Below are positions 54,241 through 64,000 of a DNA stretch of 64,000 nt, one piece after another. Numbering within the stretch: the first letter of the stretch is position 1; each line of letters begins with the position of its first letter. Origin of the DNA: Bryopsis sp. KO-2023 (lineage: Eukaryota; Chlorophyta; Ulvophyceae; Bryopsidales; Bryopsidaceae); contig BSYQ01000018.1 of assembly GCA_030272585.1 (NCBI GenBank), positions 62,001 through 126,000 of the forward strand. The letters run 5' to 3'. Position numbers and translations under genes: made by a program. The notes beneath the pieces are model-generated. The model ran no database searches and was not told where the DNA came from. It saw only the letters and a program-made list of their open reading frames with translations.

Positions 54241-54398
54241 AGAAAACGAGATGAAACTACAGCTCCCAACTGTGAATAAATACTAACTGCTGCTCAAAAG
54301 CACACTGCCAGCCTATCACATCTTGGAACTAGTCTTTTCCCACCCTGGAGCCGAGACTCACTCGTTATTTAATCTCCTCTACTTAATGTAACGTCCCA
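54241..54398. repeat. YR element repeat A1 (158 bp)
   Basis: It matches A2 (22462-22619) and marks the 5' outer end of the element. The flank beyond it starts ATATTCTCTTGACC. Confidence 0.9.
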
Positions 54399-56297
54399 AT
54401 ATTCTCTTGACCGACGTGGATTTATTGACTTTGCCTTTTTTTTATAGAAAAAGACAAAACAAAAACTATTTATGATTTGGCTGCCAGCCTCAACCACCCT
54501 TTTTTTAATTTACGTGATCTGTTTTTCTTGTTTCTTTCTCCCATCTTTTGAAGCCAGTTTGAATCTCTGTGGTTGACCCCTTGTTTATGAAACTGTTACG
54601 AGGGGATCGGGCTGCGTTGGCAGGCCCGACCCATGTGAACTTCACCCCATTAACAAAACTAACGAAAAGAAGAGAGAAGGAAAACGAAATTAATTAACGG
54701 GGTTCCGCGGTCTGATGACCTGAACACGATGAAGGATGTGCTGTTAAAATTAAAAAAAAAAGGCCAAAAAAGGCCAAAAAAAAGAAACAAAAAGAAACAA
54801 AAAGAAAAAAAGGTCAAAAAATAAATAAAAAGAAGCCCGAAGCAAAGTTTTTCGCCTGTCACATCAATAAACTGGGAAAAAGCCAAAAACTGGGGAAACA
54901 CTGCACCAAACGAAAAAAGCCCGCGACAAAAAGTTTCTAAATCGCCCGGCGTTTCTTGTCGACTTGATCGCTCTCAAAACAAAAAAGAAATGAAGCAGAT
55001 TTTTCAAAAAAACGAAATCTACAGTAAACGCCTCTACCGCCGCGCACAGGCGTTTGTTTTCAACGCGACCAACTCCAAAAGGCGCGTTTTGGGGTGGCCC
55101 ATCCATCTTGCACAATATCGGCGAATCCAACAACGACGAAACGGAAAAAAGCTCCGGAAAAACCAAAAACTGACTCCGCATCGACTAATTATTTAGTTAA
55201 TTATTTAGTCACATCAGCGTGCCAAAACCGAACCAGAAATCTGTGTGGGGTGAAGTTAAATATGTGTGGGGGGGTGATTTATGTTGCTACCTTTTCTCAG
55301 AACCTCAGTTCGGTGCAAGTTCGTGGACGATGGCAGGCAGAAAATCCAGCACAGAAAAGTTGGCAATCATACAGTATCCCCTCAGGCAATATGTAATTAT
55401 TGTTATCGTTATGACAATCATACAGTAGTGTTTCAATGGGGCTGTACAACCCGATTACATAATTCGTGATGCTGACATGTCAACATTACAAAACATTAAA
55501 CTAAAGTTTAGAAAAATTAAACTTCATAATGCATTTAAAATGGTGACACAGGATTTTCAAGACTCGACAATTCTCGGGAGAGTGAGTGCGTTCGGTCATC
55601 TCATTAATAATAACATTTTAAAATTTTCATGCATTCTTTTACTCCGATAACGAAACGTTTTTATCTTTAGCCAGTGCAACTAAAGATAGCCCCCTGAAAA
55701 AACTGACAATCATGTCCAACCCACACAGACGAGTCGTTTCATATCCAACCAAGACGAAGGAAAAAAACAACCATATCAGGCAAGAGGAGTTCAAAAATAT
55801 CTCCTTCAAAATTGAAACAAGCCAAGAAGGAAAAAAAACACCACCACTTTCAAAAACCAAGCTTTCAAATGATTGGCAACTCAAAACCAAGATCATTTCA
55901 GCCAGAAAGCCTGAAAACTGACATGTATACATACCCCCAATGTTGATTGAATCAGTCTATACATGCCAGAACAGTTCTTCCCCCAAATCTCCCAAAACAG
56001 ACTGCCTAAAAAAAACGGTTCTACCTTTTCCAAGGTTTTAATATTATTTGTGTCAGTGGCAGTGAGCCAGAACATGATCTATTCAGGGGTAACATGCAAA
56101 ACAATAAGGTTTATTATTGCAATTTTTTTGTTGTTTTTCTCTTTTTGATAAGCTTGGCAAACAAAAATGATGTGACGTGTATGTGACGTCATGCCAAGCG
56201 AAAGTGCCTAAAGAAGTACCAACATAGCAGGGTTCACGGGACCGACAGACGATAATTTTCTGTCTACGATAAGAGGCATTTTCTCTTTGAGTGATCT
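54399..56297. other. Intergenic region
   Basis: No gene is recognised. It holds A-rich simple sequence (AAAGGCC and AAAGAAAC repeats near 54755-54810), a short TTAGTTAATTATTTAG duplication near 55190 and the 3' processing signal of the glycine-rich protein gene at 56110-56115. Short ORFs have no protein-like features. Confidence 0.5.
56110..56115 (-). terminator. Polyadenylation signal AATAAA of the glycine-rich protein gene
   Basis: On the minus strand AATAAA lies about 180 bases after the stop codon at 56298. Spacing and orientation fit this gene. Confidence 0.45.
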
Positions 56298-57039
56298 TCA
56301 CTTGCCGCCGCCGCCGCCACCACCTCCTCCACCACCACCACCACCGCCGCCTCCGCCGCCACCACCACCTCCTCCGCCGCCACGTCCTCCGCCGCCACGT
56401 CCTCCCCGTCCTCCCTTTCCGCCATCACCACCGTCCCCACCCCGTCCCCCCTTTCCATCATCACCATCTCCACCATCTCGCCCGTCTCGCCCACGTCTGC
56501 CTCCCCCACCCCCTCCTCCACCACCCCGGCCGCCATCTCCACCCCTTCCACCGAACCTTCCACCACCGTCTCCACCATCTCCACCTTTTCGACGACTGCC
56601 AGGCTCGCCATCTTCACCGTCGACTTTGAACCTGCGACGACGGCCGCCATCTCCACCGGTTCCATCGCAGCAATCCAATCCGAACAGGTACTCGAGAAAA
56701 GTACAATCTGCGATCACCCTCCACCACCCCTACTTAGTATCCACATCCTCAAAACAGCAAGCGAACGTGGAAGAAAACACTGTCAATTCGATCACCTCGG
56801 CAATTGGACAGTCCTTGCAAAGCTCGCCTCGACACGGTTGCAGGTGCTGCCATAATACCTGCAACAGAAAAAACGTAAACCCAATTCGATTTCGCAATTC
56901 CTTCATTGAAAAAAGGTAGCACAAGCGTGAAATGAAGTGAGCCGGTCCTACCACCATCATTTGCCGGACCGTGACGACCGGCGTCGACCGCCGCCGCCAG
57001 AGCAAGAAGGACGAAAGCGAAGACCCTCAGTGCCATCAT
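56298..57039 (-). CDS. Secreted glycine-rich protein, three exons
   Basis: Exons (minus strand) are 57039-56952, 56858-56796 and 56707-56298; both introns are phase 1 with GTAGGA/GCAG and GTGATC/GCAG ends, and the frame is continuous over 187 codons. Residues 1-20 are a signal peptide (MMALRVFAFVLLALAAAVDA). A short propeptide ends in RRALQ at residues 40-44. A Cys-containing stretch (DCTFLEYLFGLDCCDGTGG) precedes a Gly/Arg/Asp-rich domain of GGDGG and GRGG repeats that ends in nearly pure Gly with a final Lys. Glycine-rich secreted proteins are common in plant and algal walls and mucilage; that role here is inferred. A CATAAA element near 57100 may be the TATA box. Confidence 0.75.
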
Positions 57040-59510
57040 ATTGAAAAGAAAACCCGCGGAGCCTGCTTGGCAAACTTAAACGGAAGGATCGGAACGGAGG
57101 GTTTATGAGGTGTAGCTGGTCGAGTGCTGGAACAGTGTCCCTGTCTGGACGCGACGTCCTACAACTATCTGTCAAACTGATGGCATAGTTGGTCGCATGT
57201 GGCGTGGCGCTCCAACACGCAAGTTCAGTGTACTTGTCTCTTGTCGGCTTTCAGTGATGGGAAAAAAGAAGCCGTACTTCTCATAGTTGTGATGGTGCGA
57301 CGGCTTGCCTCTATGACGTTGTGTGCTGCCCAACGTTTTTACGACAGGCCCTTGTCGACAAGGGCCTGTGAAAGGTGTTTTCTCTTTTCAATCTGCCTGT
57401 TTTTGGGGTGATTACGTAATCATGAATCGATCAATCTATGTTTGGGGAAAGCCGAGAGGTTAGCACTGTTTGTTTGCGGTTTGCTAGATTTGCTGAAAAA
57501 GACGTCCGCGAAAAGGGGTATGCTGGGTTGATCCAATGTGGGTTGTTTTTTGCCTGGAGGGATTCCGAGTGCTTACTATAATAAAATAAACAAATAAACA
57601 AAAACAAATGAACAAATAAACAGAAACCAAAGTTGGGAGTACCAGCAACACCACTGGCCAAATTCGAAGAAAATAACTTAAAAAAAAGGGCAAAAAATCG
57701 TGTGGATGGACGGGCTATCTAAGGTTTTTTTCAACGTGGAAAGCACAAATTTACCATTTTCATGGCTTCCATTACCAGAGCAACACAGCTGGGGAAAAAT
57801 CTGCTGCAGCATATGCTGCTGGCGGATTCAGCTGAACAACATCAACTCTTAAAACATGTGAATTTTTTGCTTGCACAGAATATCAACGAACCCTCAATCA
57901 TCATCATCCCTTTTTCTTCCAAAAAAAACGAAATATCTTCCCAAAAGCTGTTATTCCAATTCCGACTTGTACGAGCAATTTTTTTTTCTCTCTTTGCTTT
58001 TACATTGACTTTTCTTTTTTTTTTTTGGCTCGAATAAAATATATCATCAACAAATACCTGTAAAACTCCTTTTTTTTGTTCGTTGGTACGAAAATTCCAT
58101 CCCCCCGTCCCCCCTCCCCAATCGATCAATCGATCAATCAGCTGGATTGCTATTGTTGCTGTTTCATTTTTTCTTCCCCCCCCCCCCTAAACAAATTGCT
58201 AAAATTCCAAGTCTAGTTAATTTGCTTAATTTATTCTTTTTTTACTCACCCATTTTCCATGCAAATGAAATATATATTTAGTGCGAACCCAATATGCTGC
58301 CCGGAATCACTGTTTCTTTTTTCTATTTTTTTTCCTTTTTTCATTTTTTTTTCCCTCGTATTTTCCCCATGAAGCTACATGTAACAGAGCATCTTCTCAG
58401 TTAATGATTTATTCGACTGGCTAATTTATCTACACCCATGCGCAATTTATTCTCATAAGGGAAAAAAAAATACATGCAAAAAAAGAATCATGTGATAATA
58501 AAGGGAAAAAAAGAAAAGAAAAAAAGAAACCAATAAAATGCTTTCACCACAAGACTCGGAAGCCTTTTTTTTTTTTTTTTGCCTGAGCGAAAACAAAACT
58601 CGAAAGGGAAATGACCACCCCTCCCTTCTTTTTTTTCCCTTCACAAATTCCCTTCAGTTTTTTTTCTTATCCACCACATACAGAATTTTTTGCTCATGAT
58701 TCATTGAGCCAAAAAAAAAAAAAAAAAACCACAGAAAATAGCGTCTTATCTTTTATGCACCCCTTTTTTTGTAATTTTTTTTTTTTGGTTTATGCTGTGA
58801 TGTGAAGATCATAGAAGCTCAAAAGGCAAAATAAAAAATAAAAAAAAATAGACTCACAGACAACCTTGGCAAGCGATAGCATCATTAAAAAAAAAACTCA
58901 TTTGGGTTATGCACTTTTTCTTTCCTTTTTTCAACGTGCAAATGAGCGAAGCATTTTTTTATTCTGTTTCAAAAAAACCTACAGCTATAGAGATAATTTA
59001 TTCACTCGGGGAGGAGGGGGGGATTAAACACCCCCACCCCCACCCCATAAAAAAACGAAGCAAAAAAAAACGAAACAAATCAGCGAAAAGAAAGCGATGG
59101 TGACTGCTTCCTCTCCACAAAATCAACCCAAAGAAAGAAAAAACCACGAATGAAAATCTAAGCTTTTCATATCACCATGAAATTCTTTTCCAAAAAAAAA
59201 AAAATTAGCTCCCCCCCTAGATTGCTTGTTCAAATCCCACCCCCCGCATCTTTTCTTTTCCCAAAATAGACACACTTAAAACTAAAGAAGAAGAAGAAGA
59301 AAAAAAAAAAAAGCAACAACATCGAAAACGTGAGCTCATCGATCGCTCCCTTCGAAACCCTTTCCACACTCAAAAAGATAGAAAAGAAAAAAAAAAGTTT
59401 CGCCCCCAAGCCATATATTTACTCATTCCATGAGTGAGGGGCGTTTCCCCACGATGCTTTGGGGGGAAGGATTTTCTTCTTTTTTTTCCCTTTTTTTCCC
59501 TTTTTTTTAT
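57040..59510. other. Spacer between the two minus-strand secreted-protein genes
   Basis: No gene is recognised. The right part is rich in T, A and C runs (58170, 58570, 58710, 59030). The terminal exon of the ten-exon gene ends at 59511, and its stop runs into AAATAAAA, a likely 3' processing signal. A 26-bp perfect palindrome lies at 57344. Confidence 0.5.
57344..57369. repeat. 26-bp perfect palindrome
   Basis: ACAGGCCCTTGTC followed by its exact reverse complement GACAAGGGCCTGT, centred on GTCGAC with no loop. About 290 bp upstream of the glycine-rich protein start. Could be a protein-binding site or chance; no direct evidence. Confidence 0.85.
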
Positions 59511-62500
59511 TTAGCCGGGAAAATTGACCGGGGGGAGGGTTCCCGATTGGGCGGTGTCTGTTAGCAGCCCATCCACTTTGAACGGGGTGCCGAAAACCAC
59601 GAAGTTCGAATTGGAAGAGGCGGTGGTTGGCAGAGCACTTCTCCCCAACACTACGAAACAAGCAAAAAACACAAACCATGCTTCGAATTTTGTATGAATT
59701 TTATGAATTTCTGAAGTGTCCGGCCCAGGTTCGAATCCCAACAGGAACAACAAAAGTTAACCACCAAAAGCATCGCAACAGGACATTCTACACTTTTGGA
59801 TCAAACTGGTGGGGATTTTTCCCCCAAAAAAAAATTACCACAAGAACCATAGCATGTTTCTTCAGCACACGACAAAATAAGCTGCATTAGGATGGATTCG
59901 ATATATTCATATGCCTGCAGGAGTGTATGTGTGTGTTTCATCTTTTTTTTTTTTTTTTTTTTCCGTTACATTCTTGCATTGCAATCGGCAAACATACCAG
60001 GTGATCCTAGTTGAGTGGAAACCAAGCTGGTTGCACTTCCTTCGCCCAATCCAACTCCTTCAGCATTCAATGCTATAGTCTGAGTTGCTTGACCAGCTTC
60101 TCCGTTTGCCAGGGCGCCTGTCCTAGATGATGTACTGGGAGAAAAAACACACAAAAAAATGAAAAATTGGTTTCAAAATCTATAAACAACTCAACAGAAA
60201 AAAAGAAGCAACCCTCGAGCAAGAAAAAAAGGTTTACTGAAAATTGAAAAAAAAAGTCCCAAGCTAGTCGACCAAAATGTGGAAAAAAAGACATGCCCCA
60301 AACTACACGCAGACAGTCTTGCTGACTGTTTCACATGGCAAAAATCGATATATATATGTCGAAAAAAAATTAAAAAAAATGGAACATTTTTTTTAATCTG
60401 CAGTGCTCCCAACTTTGCATGCCAATTTTGTTTTTTTTCCAACAGGAAAATCCAGAAACTGAAACATAGGCAAACCAGTTTTCCACAGCAGATAGTGAGC
60501 AGGTACCTGATTTGGCCTTGATTGGTGGAGGCACCGGCACGGGTGGATCCGAACGCTGCTGACACCGAGTTTCCACCCGATTGAACCGAAAAATCGCCGT
60601 CAGTTTTAACCTTTGCTCCTGAAACATAAGAAAGAAGTAGGAAACCCACATAAAAAACTTTAATCAGCTATAGAATACAAGCTGAAAAAGAGGATGCAAC
60701 ATGCTCTTTTCTCTTTTTTTTTTTTTTGGGGGGGGGGGGGAGGGTGAAAGATTTGCCATCGTACTGGCATACAAGAGATATCGGCTGATTTTTATACATG
60801 TCTTTGGTAGTTCTGTATCGTTTCAAGAATATCGACTCGATTGATTCTTGTTCGTTTATATGTTTTTGCCCTGGTTGGAGGGAATGATATGGATATGGAT
60901 ATGTACATGTGTATATATGTGTGTATTATGCCGTCTGCAAGCATGACCGATTGACCAAAAAAAAAATGTTGCAAATCGGATGAAGATCCGGAAATTGCCT
61001 TGGAAAGGCTAGGAGCACGTTTTATGGACAAAAAACGAAACAAACAAACAAAAAGGGAAGAAAAGAAAAGAAAAGAAAAGAAAAGAAAAGAAAAGAAAAA
61101 ACAGAGCAGTTGATGAAAGTCACATTTATGTACCTGAACCCCCTTGGTTGGTCGTCGACAAGCCAGCGGAAAACCGGGTCGTCACGGTGGTGGGGGGGGC
61201 GGGGGGACTGGCCGGTGGCGGCCCCTTTTTTGGGGCAGCTGGCGGTGGTGGCCCATGGGGGGGGGCAACCGGAGGACATCTAAAAATAGAACCAGCCAAA
61301 AAAAATCAAAGCATGTGCCGACAGTAAGAGAACCGAAAAACAAAACTAAAATTAGGATCATCAGGATTTACCGTTCGGAGAGCAAATTACTGTTGGGGTT
61401 TTTACAAAAGAAAAGTAAAATTTTTCACAAGTTTTCTAAAAAAAGGAAAGAATCTGTGTGTTACTTTTTTTGGGGGGAATCCATGCACACCCAGGACTCG
61501 CTTACATGGACTTCACATTTTCCCTGAAAGCTGGAAGGCTGTCATCCTTGATGTCAAAAAATATGTGTGTTTGGGCGCCCTTCACATCGGCCCTGATGAC
61601 GACTGCCATTGGGGAAATCGTACCAGTCGAGGAAATGGGCTGGGAGTTCAATTGAACCAGGCCTGCAAGGACAGGGACCAACCAGCAACAGTTTTTATTC
61701 CAGCTCGAAGGAAATTTTTGTTTCACGCTCGTTTGAAAAGAAAGAAGGAAAAAAAAAACAGAGCAAAGCAAAGGAAAGAAAATAGATTTTACGAGAATTC
61801 GATGGCTGCTGCCGATGTTTTTCTTTCTTTTTTTATTCTGGATAGAACAAACATGACTACAACTTAATTCAAAGCGAAGATGCCACCCGAAGTTTCTTTC
61901 TTTTTCTTGAATCAATTTTTTATTTTCCTTGCCAAGCAACATAACAGAAAGGCGACATCGACAGGCTCTCGAGAAAACTGTATATTCAGTTGTGATAAAC
62001 TCAGTTGAAAAAAAAAAAAAAAAAACACATCTGGCATCCTTCGTAATGGTTCATGTCGCCATTGAATCGATGATTTTTAAAATTCCCACCCAAAAAGTTC
62101 TGGACTGACACGCTGCACCCAGCCGGCAGGGGCGGAGAGCTCGACCCTGCTGGAATTTTCATTGAACCCTTCGTAACAGATTCCAGCAGCGAAATCGCTG
62201 CGTCAGCCACAGACCCCGTTGCCCTGCCCAAAACAGAAACCAAATTGAAATTGCTGACCTTTGCACACACACACCAACACACACACATAGTGGTTTCTAT
62301 AACAATGCCCCCCCCCCCCCCAAACTTCTTTATATAAAACAATGATCTCACCCCCCAAAAGTTTTGTTACGGGTTGTATGGACGGCTGGTGATATTTCAA
62401 AAATAAAAATAGAATGAAATAAATTCATTTACAATAAAAATGTAAAAAAAACGAAACCAATGGACAGCGGGGGTTTTAATCGGACTAGTGTTTTTCTGTG

Positions 62501-63264
62501 AAACCTTCAACTTCTGTCACCTTGTCCCCCCCCCTCTGGACATATCCAAGGATTTTTGCAAATCCAAAGCCCAGAGGTTTCCTATTCAAATCTTCAAAAC
62601 AGAAGGAACAAAAAGAAAGAAAAAACAAACAAAGTTTACCTCAAGATATCCAAGGCTTCATTTTTTGCTAAAAATTTGCCCCTTGCTCTTATCGACGGAG
62701 TAACTGTGATGACAGAAATGCTAAAACCTGTGCCAAAAAAATAAAACATCGTAGCTCAGCTTTTTTTCTGAAAAAAGAGAGTTGATCAGCCACACATGTT
62801 TCGATGTCTGCCATCGAATTCACAGTTAAATCCACCACAAGCAACCCCCCCCAAGGTTTTCTCAGGGTTTGAGTTCTGGAATTCTATTTTCAGAAAGGGT
62901 GAATCGATGGAAGAGGTTACTCAAAAAATGTGCGTCCAAATCATGCATCTCTGATCAGGCCTTCCCCAATCGCCCCTGTCGACTTTTCATGAGCGAAACA
63001 TATCACTAAGGCAGAAATCGTACTCGGACCGGTGGGGCGCGCGCGCTGCTGACACGATCGCCCACCCGCGAGTTGGGTGGTCGTGACGATTTCAGGGATG
63101 CAGGCGAAAAAGCCAAACAGAAAGGATAATATGCGCCGTGTTCGCGAAACGAAACGAAACGAACAGGAAGTGTGGACGGATTCCTCACCGCTGGCGAAAG
63201 AGGCAGCGGTCGCAGCCATCACAAAGAATACACAGAGCTGCTCAGAACGTGTGCAAACCCCCAT
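59511..63264 (-). CDS. Secreted 366-residue protein of unknown family, ten exons
   Basis: Exons (minus strand): 63264-63189, 62727-62640, 62581-62505, 62385-62352, 62223-62090, 61662-61506, 61279-61134, 60618-60507, 60134-59998 and 59650-59511 (TAA). All nine introns are GT-AG; phases are 1,2,1,2,1,2,1,2,1 and the total is 367 codons. Exon 1 encodes a signal peptide (hydrophobic core LCVFFVMAATAASFA). Exons 2-6 look globular (GFSISVITVTPSIRARG; TGSVADAAISLLESVTKGS; ISPMAVVIRADVKGAQTHIF). Exon 7 is a Pro-rich hinge (CPPVAPPHGPPPPAAPKKG) at residues ~189-225. Exons 8-10 are Gly/Ser/Thr/Ala-rich (GEAGQATQTIALNAEGVGLG). The layout suits a wall or matrix protein. No known domain is recognised. Exon 4 (34 bp) and the exon 3 acceptor are the weakest calls. 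Confidence 0.65.
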
Positions 63265-64000
63265 CTTTGGGTCGCTCGTGGGTTTCTTTTTCCTTTCACT
63301 CCCCGCGTATCGATGGATTGCTTGCAGCGACCAGTGGACGTGCAGTCTCGGTCCAGGGAGAACTTTTCTTGCAGCGAGGCGCGATGGAAAGCTGCTCCAG
63401 AACCACCAACCGGGGCTAGACGTGAGCGGTACAAGCTTCCTCACTTTCTTCTTGCAGCGGGGGTTGTATTGATGGAGCGCCACAGGGTCACTTCGCTTTG
63501 AACAAGTGGCTGTTCTCACGTGTGTCATCCAAATTTCACCTACGTCCGACATTTAGTCAACCGTACTGTGTGAGCGAGGTCCGCTCTTGCGTAATCCGAA
63601 TCAACCACTGGCGGCGCCGCCGTTTGTGTGAACAAACAACTTTTTTCCCTCCCAGAGGTTTGCAAGCATCGCCTGCTCCTGCGTTGTTTCGTTTATCTAG
63701 AACGCGAACTAGAGCTGCATGCGGAAACAAGAAAAAAAAATCTACCAGCAAAGCAACGCCGAAAATGCACGCTTTTTGACGTGAGAACATACACGTATCG
63801 TTCGCGAACGGCTGTTGCAATGTGTTCTCATGTTCGGGCTCTTATGTCTTGACATTTTCTCGCTGGCATTTATTTGTGATTCTGGTAATTGTACACAAAC
63901 ACACATAAGATTGCATGTGGAGAAGATCAGGCCTCTGTTGTGCTTTTTTGTGGGTTGATTTGGTTGGGAAACATGAGTTGAGACCTACATGCACCACAGG
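63265..64000. other. Upstream region of the ten-exon gene
   Basis: The frame of exon 1 stays open up to 63552, but the residues there show no signal peptide or domain, so this is taken as leader/promoter. No TATA box is clear. Nothing else is recognised to the window end. Confidence 0.4.

Larger units (their letters stand above)
22281..54398 (-). mobile_element. PAT/TOC1-type tyrosine-recombinase (YR) retrotransposon with split direct repeats
   Basis: On the minus strand the order is repeat A1 (54398-54241), gag, RT-RNase H, tyrosine recombinase, then B1 (22677-22617), A2 (22619-22462) and B2 (22341-22281). Here A is a 158-bp and B a 61-bp direct repeat. An A1 ... B1-A2 ... B2 layout is the split-direct-repeat signature of PAT-like YR retrotransposons, known from nematodes and green algae (TOC1, Kangaroo). 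It is not the inverted-repeat layout of DIRS1. A2 and B1 share 3 bp (CCA). Without the Ty3 element inserted at 26062-53716 it is about 4.46 kb. Its reading frames look open apart from that insertion, so it may be young. Confidence 0.85.

Noticed and set aside
56287..56919. 210-residue poly-Pro plus-strand ORF
   Set aside because: It is the complement of the Gly-rich exon. The minus strand has a signal peptide and consistent splicing, so that strand is coding.
59731..59741. Exact box B sequence GGTTCGAATCC, possible tRNA gene
   Set aside because: No box A, acceptor or T-stem pairing is found around it, and it lies in the last intron of the ten-exon gene.

Overview
This is a eukaryotic nuclear window. 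Genes are split by short GT-AG introns, and there are TATA boxes, AATAAA signals, a tRNA-type gene and very long homopolymer tracts. No organelle or bacterial features are seen. The mix of a PAT/TOC1-type tyrosine-recombinase retrotransposon, Ty3 chromoviruses and secreted proteins carrying an R-[RK]-A-L-Q motif after the signal peptide suggests the green lineage, perhaps a green or charophyte alga. That placement is inference; no marker gene settles it.

Left flank (1-22280). Terminal exons of a coiled-coil gene lie at 738-1129. A 52-bp tandem array runs into a 180-bp near-perfect inverted repeat (1375-2168). An orphan aldo/keto-reductase-like last exon (2496-2621) and a tRNA-like gene (3230-3317, minus) follow. 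Then come a two-exon gene for a 79-residue secreted Trp/Asp/Gly peptide (3919-4657) and a seven-exon gene for a 1080-residue low-complexity, probably nuclear protein (8048-13218). About 9 kb of gene-free, homopolymer-rich sequence follows.

Centre (22281-54398). The whole block is one nest of five mobile elements, each boundary supported by a target-site duplication, terminal repeats or split repeats. The outermost is a minus-strand YR retrotransposon with gag, RT-RNase H, tyrosine recombinase and split direct repeats. Inside it is a plus-strand Ty3 chromovirus (26062-53716, 350-bp LTRs, duplication GAATT) with extra ORFs. Its pol is split by a 466-bp hAT-like MITE (12-bp TIRs, 8-bp duplication) that carries a tRNA-like sequence. 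The MITE is split by a large coding-poor LTR element (31147-49060, 604-bp LTRs, duplication TGTAG). One LTR of that element is split by a Ty3 element that has RT-RNase H but no visible integrase (31728-40493).

Right flank (54399-64000). A three-exon gene for a secreted glycine-rich protein lies at 56298-57039 (minus), and a ten-exon gene for a 366-residue secreted protein of unknown family at 59511-63264 (minus). Intron phases agree at every junction of the four reconstructed multi-exon genes, which is the main support for those models. The three secreted-protein genes could all contribute to wall or extracellular matrix, but this is inference from composition only.
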